From contig NC_088708.1 in the NCBI RefSeq assembly GCF_963576615.1, positions 65,574,672 through 65,638,671 of the forward strand: a stretch of 64,000 nt of DNA, in the 5' to 3' direction. Under the pieces are notes generated by a model. It was not told the DNA's origin. It made no database searches and was given only the letters and a program-made list of their open reading frames with translations. Positions 60,401-64,000 of this stretch are shown here, one piece after another. Positions within the stretch are counted from its first letter, which is position 1, and the number at the start of each line of letters is the position of its first letter. Made by a program: the position numbers and the translations under genes. This stretch comes from Watersipora subatra (Eukaryota > Bryozoa > Gymnolaemata > Cheilostomatida > Watersiporidae).

Positions 60401-63028
60401 ATTTTCCTTCACATAGAGGCATGCAGTTTTCTTCTGGTATGGCTTTACAGATTTTTCTTCTGGTATGGCTTTACAGATTTTTCTTCTGGTATGGCTTTAC
60501 GCATAAAGCGTTCAGTAGTCTTTAATAAGAAGCCATGAAAGCGTGGCATGTATTCCAAATATGTGCCAAATTTATTCCATGGTGTAGCCAGTTGGACAGT
60601 GTAGTGTATTGGATAAATGGATGTCTGCAAAACTGGTGGACGTGAGTTCACATCCAGTTCGCAACAGATATCTCATCAATCTTTATAGCTATAGCTACAT
60701 GTAGACAGACGACGGAAGTACAGAAGTACAGGTGGACAAACATTGAGTTTTTTACACATGGATGAATTATACTAGCTGTACTACCCGGTATTGCCCGGGG
60801 AATAAAAAAGCCTTTGAACAGAAAATTGATTTGTATGTAACATATAACAACATTTGCCATTCTAACTTTCAAACTACATATCATGAGATGTGTTTTGTGT
60901 AGTTGAAATAAATTAGGAGAGAATAAAACCAGCTGTAAAGGTTTTAAAACTTTGTCAAAAAACTGTAACTTTCAAACTTCATTTCATGAGGCAAAGGTTT
61001 TGTGCAGGACAACTAAATTAAAAATAAATAAAACAACTGTAAAGGTTTTCAAACAACTGTAAATTTTAAATTTCATAATTTGAAAGAAGTGTTTCGTTGA
61101 AATAAATTAGAAGGAAAAATAAAAGTGTAAAGGTATTTACTTGTAAATGTAAAATCATTAGCAGGTAATGACTAAATGTAGTCTATTTCGCTAATATTAC
61201 AATGAAAAGTTATTTGGTATACAATTATATGATTTCAGTTCGTTTCAGTGTTGGCATGCAAAAATTGGCATGTAGGCTAATACCGTAGGCTGTAGATGTA
61301 CATAGAGTGGTATAGAAACCAATAGTCATTATCTAATGCAATCACCTCCTAATAAAAATCATCATTAAAAATAGTACCGTGATACTATGTTAACGTTAGT
61401 AACTATAGGTACCTACAATGACTTCAGTGAATTTTGTGGTTATGATCTGCGGGCCCAAGATAATATAACATTACCATGTACAACGTGGAGTGTTTTTACC
61501 TTCGAGACAGATGCGTAACATAAACGCTGAATCTAACTTAAATGAATTTAGTTTACTAAACACATGAAGGAAGTTTTAGTATGTATTTTAGTCAACTTTA
61601 AATTTCTAGCAGAAATTTTATCATTGCGAAACGTTTTTATTTTAATGGATACCGGATATAACGGCTACGGCCAACTCGCCATGGCGAGTTCACCGACGTA
61701 TACCCTTTAATAACGTATATAATCAGTGCACAAATCGCCAAATTTTAAGTTCGAAATAAGTTATTGTCGATATCATGGGGTGGAATAAATTAGCGTTAAC
61801 GAAGAATAAAACGAAGAGGCATCGTGTCACATAAACTTAGGTCCCAAAATATTGCTTAACAGAGGCATCGTAACGTGAGGGCACAAGGTTAAAACAATTA
61901 GCATGCGCATAGGGTATGCGGTATATGAAAACTATTCTGATCAATATGTTGTTCTAGCTCAGTGGTAGAGCGCCCGCTACAGAAAGTTGGTGATGCATAT
62001 GTCGTGAGTTCAAATCCATCAAAATATGGACTTTTAATATCAATATTTTAATAACTATAGCTGGACATACTGAAAACAGAAATCAGACTGAGAAATATAT
62101 ATATATAGATTAAAAGCTAAAATGTACAATAAACTTTCGATTTCTCTTACTTTTCACTAACTTCTGTTTCACTCACGCATTATCAAGCATTTACGAAACC
62201 TGAAGAATGCTGAATTGAAAGAGAGAGCGAGCATCTCTTTCAGGCATTCTGGTTGGGATTTCGGCGAAGATCATAATGGCATCTTCGTGATTCTGACGTA
62301 TTTAAATGCAGCTTACCGACCGCCAAATTTGAATTTCGATGGGCATTTTTGTTGATGTTGTATGGCGAAAAAATGCCATAACGAGGGGACGAAAAAACAT
62401 TGTTTTCTACATTGTAAGACGCGAAAAAACCGTAAAACAGGGACACCGTAACCCGGGATTGCACTATAAATATAGTGCAACATATTTTGTGTCTTTGACA
62501 TATCAAGTAGGTTTAAACTTACATTTTGTCATCCAAAATCTTTAACTATTACAGTTTTATAAGTAAAAGTAAAGAACTGCTAGAGATAAAATATTAAAAT
62601 ATATAAATGAAGTCAATTTAAATTACAATTACAAACTTACAGAAAATCTCTAGCGTTTAAAATTCCTATTTTGCCCCAATTTAATCTGTTCAAGCTCTAA
62701 TTATTTTAATGCTGTGTCAGTATTTGCTTTCTCTTCATCACGTGTTACGTATTTCTATTCAAATAACTCGTTAGCTTCGCCTATAAGGTTGCTATACATG
62801 GAGCTTTTGTAGAGAATATTCTACTATCCTCTCAGGAAGGCTACCATTATTATGCAGTTTCACACTCATGAATACTGGTTGGATACTGATGCCCACATTT
62901 TTCATTTTACCAATATGTACATTTCTTTTGTAGAAAAGAGCATGGAGAGGGATAAATTTATGTCTCCCGAGGAAGCGTTAGAGTTTGGAATCATAGACCA
63001 TGTTAGGAATGAGTATGTGTCAGGATAG
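54409..63028 (+). CDS. CLPP: Mitochondrial ATP-dependent Clp protease proteolytic subunit
   Basis: Exons 54409-54582, 56410-56694, 58066-58171 and 62934-63028 join in frame with GT/AG borders. From the ATG at 54439 the product is 209 aa; the frame is open upstream to the acceptor, so an extra 5' coding exon is possible. The N-terminus [14 protein letters not shown] is Ser/Arg-rich, as expected of a mitochondrial presequence. Then come [56 protein letters not shown] with the catalytic Ser after [12 protein letters not shown] with the catalytic His, and [16 protein letters not shown] with the catalytic Asp. All three triad residues are present. Family role: tetradecameric serine protease of the mitochondrial matrix, working with CLPX. 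The protein stops eight residues after GIIDH and lacks the roughly 30-residue C-terminal tail of vertebrate CLPP. Introns 1 and 3 are packed with transposons and a 53-bp satellite. Confidence 0.95.
54890..55317. mobile_element. Non-autonomous inverted-repeat element, family A copy 2
   Basis: Long imperfect inverted repeats: the left end has ACACAAAATTTTAGAAGATT TTATCAGAAA and the right end, reversed, has GCAGAAAATTTTAGTAAATT TTATCAGAAA. Inner parts such as TTTTTGATGTTTGAGGTGAT also pair. It matches the element at 3350-3779. It lies in the first recovered CLPP intron, ending only about 35 bases before the TTAA element. Confidence 0.75.
55352..56228 (-). mobile_element. TTAA-flanked inverted-repeat transposon, copy 2
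   Basis: 877 bp with TTAA outside both ends (55348-55351 and 56229-56232) and the same long inverted repeats as the element at 30228-31098. Its interior is the reverse complement of that copy, for example TATCATTATCTGATAATCAT against ATGATTATCAGACAATGATA. No coding capacity. Confidence 0.88.
56735..56822. repeat. Short tandem repeat, about 24-bp unit
   Basis: GTGACACCGAGTGACACCTG ACAA-type units, about four copies, in a CLPP intron just after the exon ending at 56694. Confidence 0.8.
58320..59710. repeat. 53-bp minisatellite interrupted by a MITE
   Basis: The unit is AGGTTGTAGAGTTATGGAGA AGATTACTCCAATATACAGA TATATGTTGGCTA. About three copies lie left (58320-58486) and about six and a half right (59365-59710) of a family B MITE at 58487-59364, whose insertion split the array. 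It lies in the last CLPP intron. Confidence 0.93.
58487..59364 (+). mobile_element. TA-flanked MITE, family B copy 2
   Basis: 878 bp, ends TACAGTAGATGCTCCTATAA and (reverse complement of right) TACAGTAGGCGCTCCTACAG. Its interior is the inverse of 33551-34439. It sits inside the 53-bp satellite, so the insertion is younger than the array's expansion. Confidence 0.85.
60428..60501. repeat. Three-copy tandem repeat, about 27 bp
   Basis: TTCTTCTGGTATGGCTTTAC plus AGATTT, repeated three times in a CLPP intron. Confidence 0.85.
60590..60860 (+). mobile_element. tRNA-derived SINE-like composite
   Basis: A tRNA-like head (GTAGTGTATTGGATAA.. then a B-box-like GTGAGTTCACATCCAG) is followed by ACTAGCTGTACTACCCGGTA TTGCCCGGGG, the same kind of motif as in the 29050-29460 fragment. 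Confidence 0.5.
61955..62035 (+). mobile_element. tRNA-like SINE head
   Basis: TAGCTCAGTGGTAGAGCG is a near-perfect A box and GAGTTCAAATCC a near-perfect B box, but the arms do not close into a cloverleaf, so this is a SINE promoter or tRNA relic rather than a working tRNA gene. Confidence 0.55.
62235..62480 (+). repeat. Dispersed repeat, copy 2
   Basis: Shares CAAATTTGAATTTCGATGGG, TGTTGATGTTGTATGGCGAA and a GCGAAAAAACCGTAA stretch with the inverse of 28000-28190. It lies in the last CLPP intron. Confidence 0.6.
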
Positions 63029-64000
63029 CTTTGAATCGTGTTCTTCCTCTTTAGTTCTTGTCATTTTTGTTAAACACTTGCATATATCTATATAAATATA
63101 TTTCTAAACCAAACCAAAGAATACTAAGTCGAATTTTAATCTCATTAAAATTCCTGTCTGTTTTGACTTCTACTCTAGCTGTTACCTGATTAGTAGACTG
63201 GTATGCAACAATACCAAGAGGAGCTACTAGTAACTTCTGGAATTCTCCAGTAGCCATGTAAGTTCTGCCAATAATCTTTTTGCGCCAAACAAAGTATAAC
63301 ATTATTACTATTAGGGCGCTGTTTCTAGGGGTTTATGAACTTGCTCATTGTATTTGCAATGGCTCACTGATCACCGCTAGAGTATGCACATATCTTTAAT
63401 CTGTTGCGATAATCATAAATGCACAGAGTATTTACATTGGCTCTACCTATGGCTTACCCGAAACCATAAGTATTGAAAGAGTATCACCACATTAGATTTG
63501 GGTGTAGTTTAGAATTTACATGGCCTGATGGCATTTAAAACTGGATCACTGAAATGTTTTGTGATTAGATCATTTGGTAAAAAACTTTCTTCAGCGATTC
63601 CGAATTTGAGATTTTGACTATTTCAAGAATAATTTTAAATTCAACTAACAGTTCAAGATGGATTCTATTATTTAGTAGTCTTAAAGCACTACTAAACACC
63701 TCATCTGGCTTGTCATACCGTTATCATCTGCCCTCATGTGTTACTGCCTAGCCACATCTTGACACCTGCACTCTGGCATCAGTGCCTAGCCATATCCTTG
63801 CACTCTGGCCTCACTGCCTAGCCATATCCTTACACCTGTCCATTGGTGTCATTGCATAACCATATCCTTACACCTGTAGTCTGGTGAGGTAATATCCTTA
63901 CACCTTTACACTTAGTCATATTCTTACACCTGAACTCACATATCTCTGTATGAACTATCCATATCTTTACAATTGTACTCAGGTGTCAGTTCATAGCCTA
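63029..64000. other. CLPP 3' flank with a degenerate tandem repeat running off the window
   Basis: From about 63745 on, imperfect units of roughly 40-50 bp built from CCTAGCCATATCCTTACACC TG and CTCTGG repeat to the end of the window. Between 63029 and 63700 no gene is supported; an 83-codon minus-strand frame (63051-63302) is unexplained. Confidence 0.55.

Noticed and set aside
61955-62035. Functional tRNA gene
   Set aside because: The A and B boxes are good, but I could not close the acceptor and anticodon arms, so it looks like a SINE head.
63051-63302. 83-codon minus-strand frame as the last exon of a convergent gene
   Set aside because: No convincing acceptor, no family likeness and no partner exon in the window; left as unexplained.

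Overview
This window looks like nuclear DNA from an invertebrate animal. Genes are split into many short exons with GT/AG introns, the sequence is AT-rich, there is a single-exon neurensin-type membrane protein, an acetylcholine-receptor-like channel subunit, a cilium-associated STPG protein, and a dense load of small DNA transposons, SINE-like pieces and minisatellites. A lophotrochozoan (bryozoan, mollusc or similar) is my guess, but the sequence does not settle the phylum.

Layout, left to right. 0.3-3.2 kb: a roughly 104-copy 27-bp minisatellite. 4.0-13.0 kb (+): a MYSM1-like JAMM/MPN histone H2A deubiquitinase whose seven 3' exons join in frame; a mariner transposon and a 22-bp minisatellite fill one intron. 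13-18 kb: three minisatellites and no gene that I can support. 18.3-19.0 kb (+): neurensin family gene. 19.9-26.0 kb (-): STPG1/MAPO2-like gene, eight coding exons giving 336 aa. Its first coding intron carries a P-superfamily transposon relic with a THAP domain, terminal inverted repeats and an 8-bp target duplication, itself invaded by a small TA-flanked MITE. 27.8-31.8 kb (+): NAA50 N-alpha-acetyltransferase, four exons. 33.1-39.8 kb (-): Cys-loop (nicotinic-receptor-like) channel subunit, nine exons recovered, with an unusual pore helix. 42.3-46.6 kb (+): a fossil Ty3/Gypsy-type LTR element with a 5-bp target duplication. 47 kb: a broken LINE reverse transcriptase. 52.4-53.4 kb: a non-autonomous hAT element with an 8-bp duplication. 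54.4-63.0 kb (+): mitochondrial CLPP peptidase, four exons, its introns packed with repeats.

The genes are unrelated housekeeping, neuronal and ciliary genes rather than one pathway. The most distinctive content is the mobile DNA. Three different short inverted-repeat families each occur twice, always within or near gene introns. One copy splits a 53-bp satellite and so is younger than that array. Exon joins were made by eye from splice consensus, reading phase and remembered family sequences; no alignment or expression data were used. First exons of MYSM1, NAA50, the channel and CLPP are uncertain or unseen.
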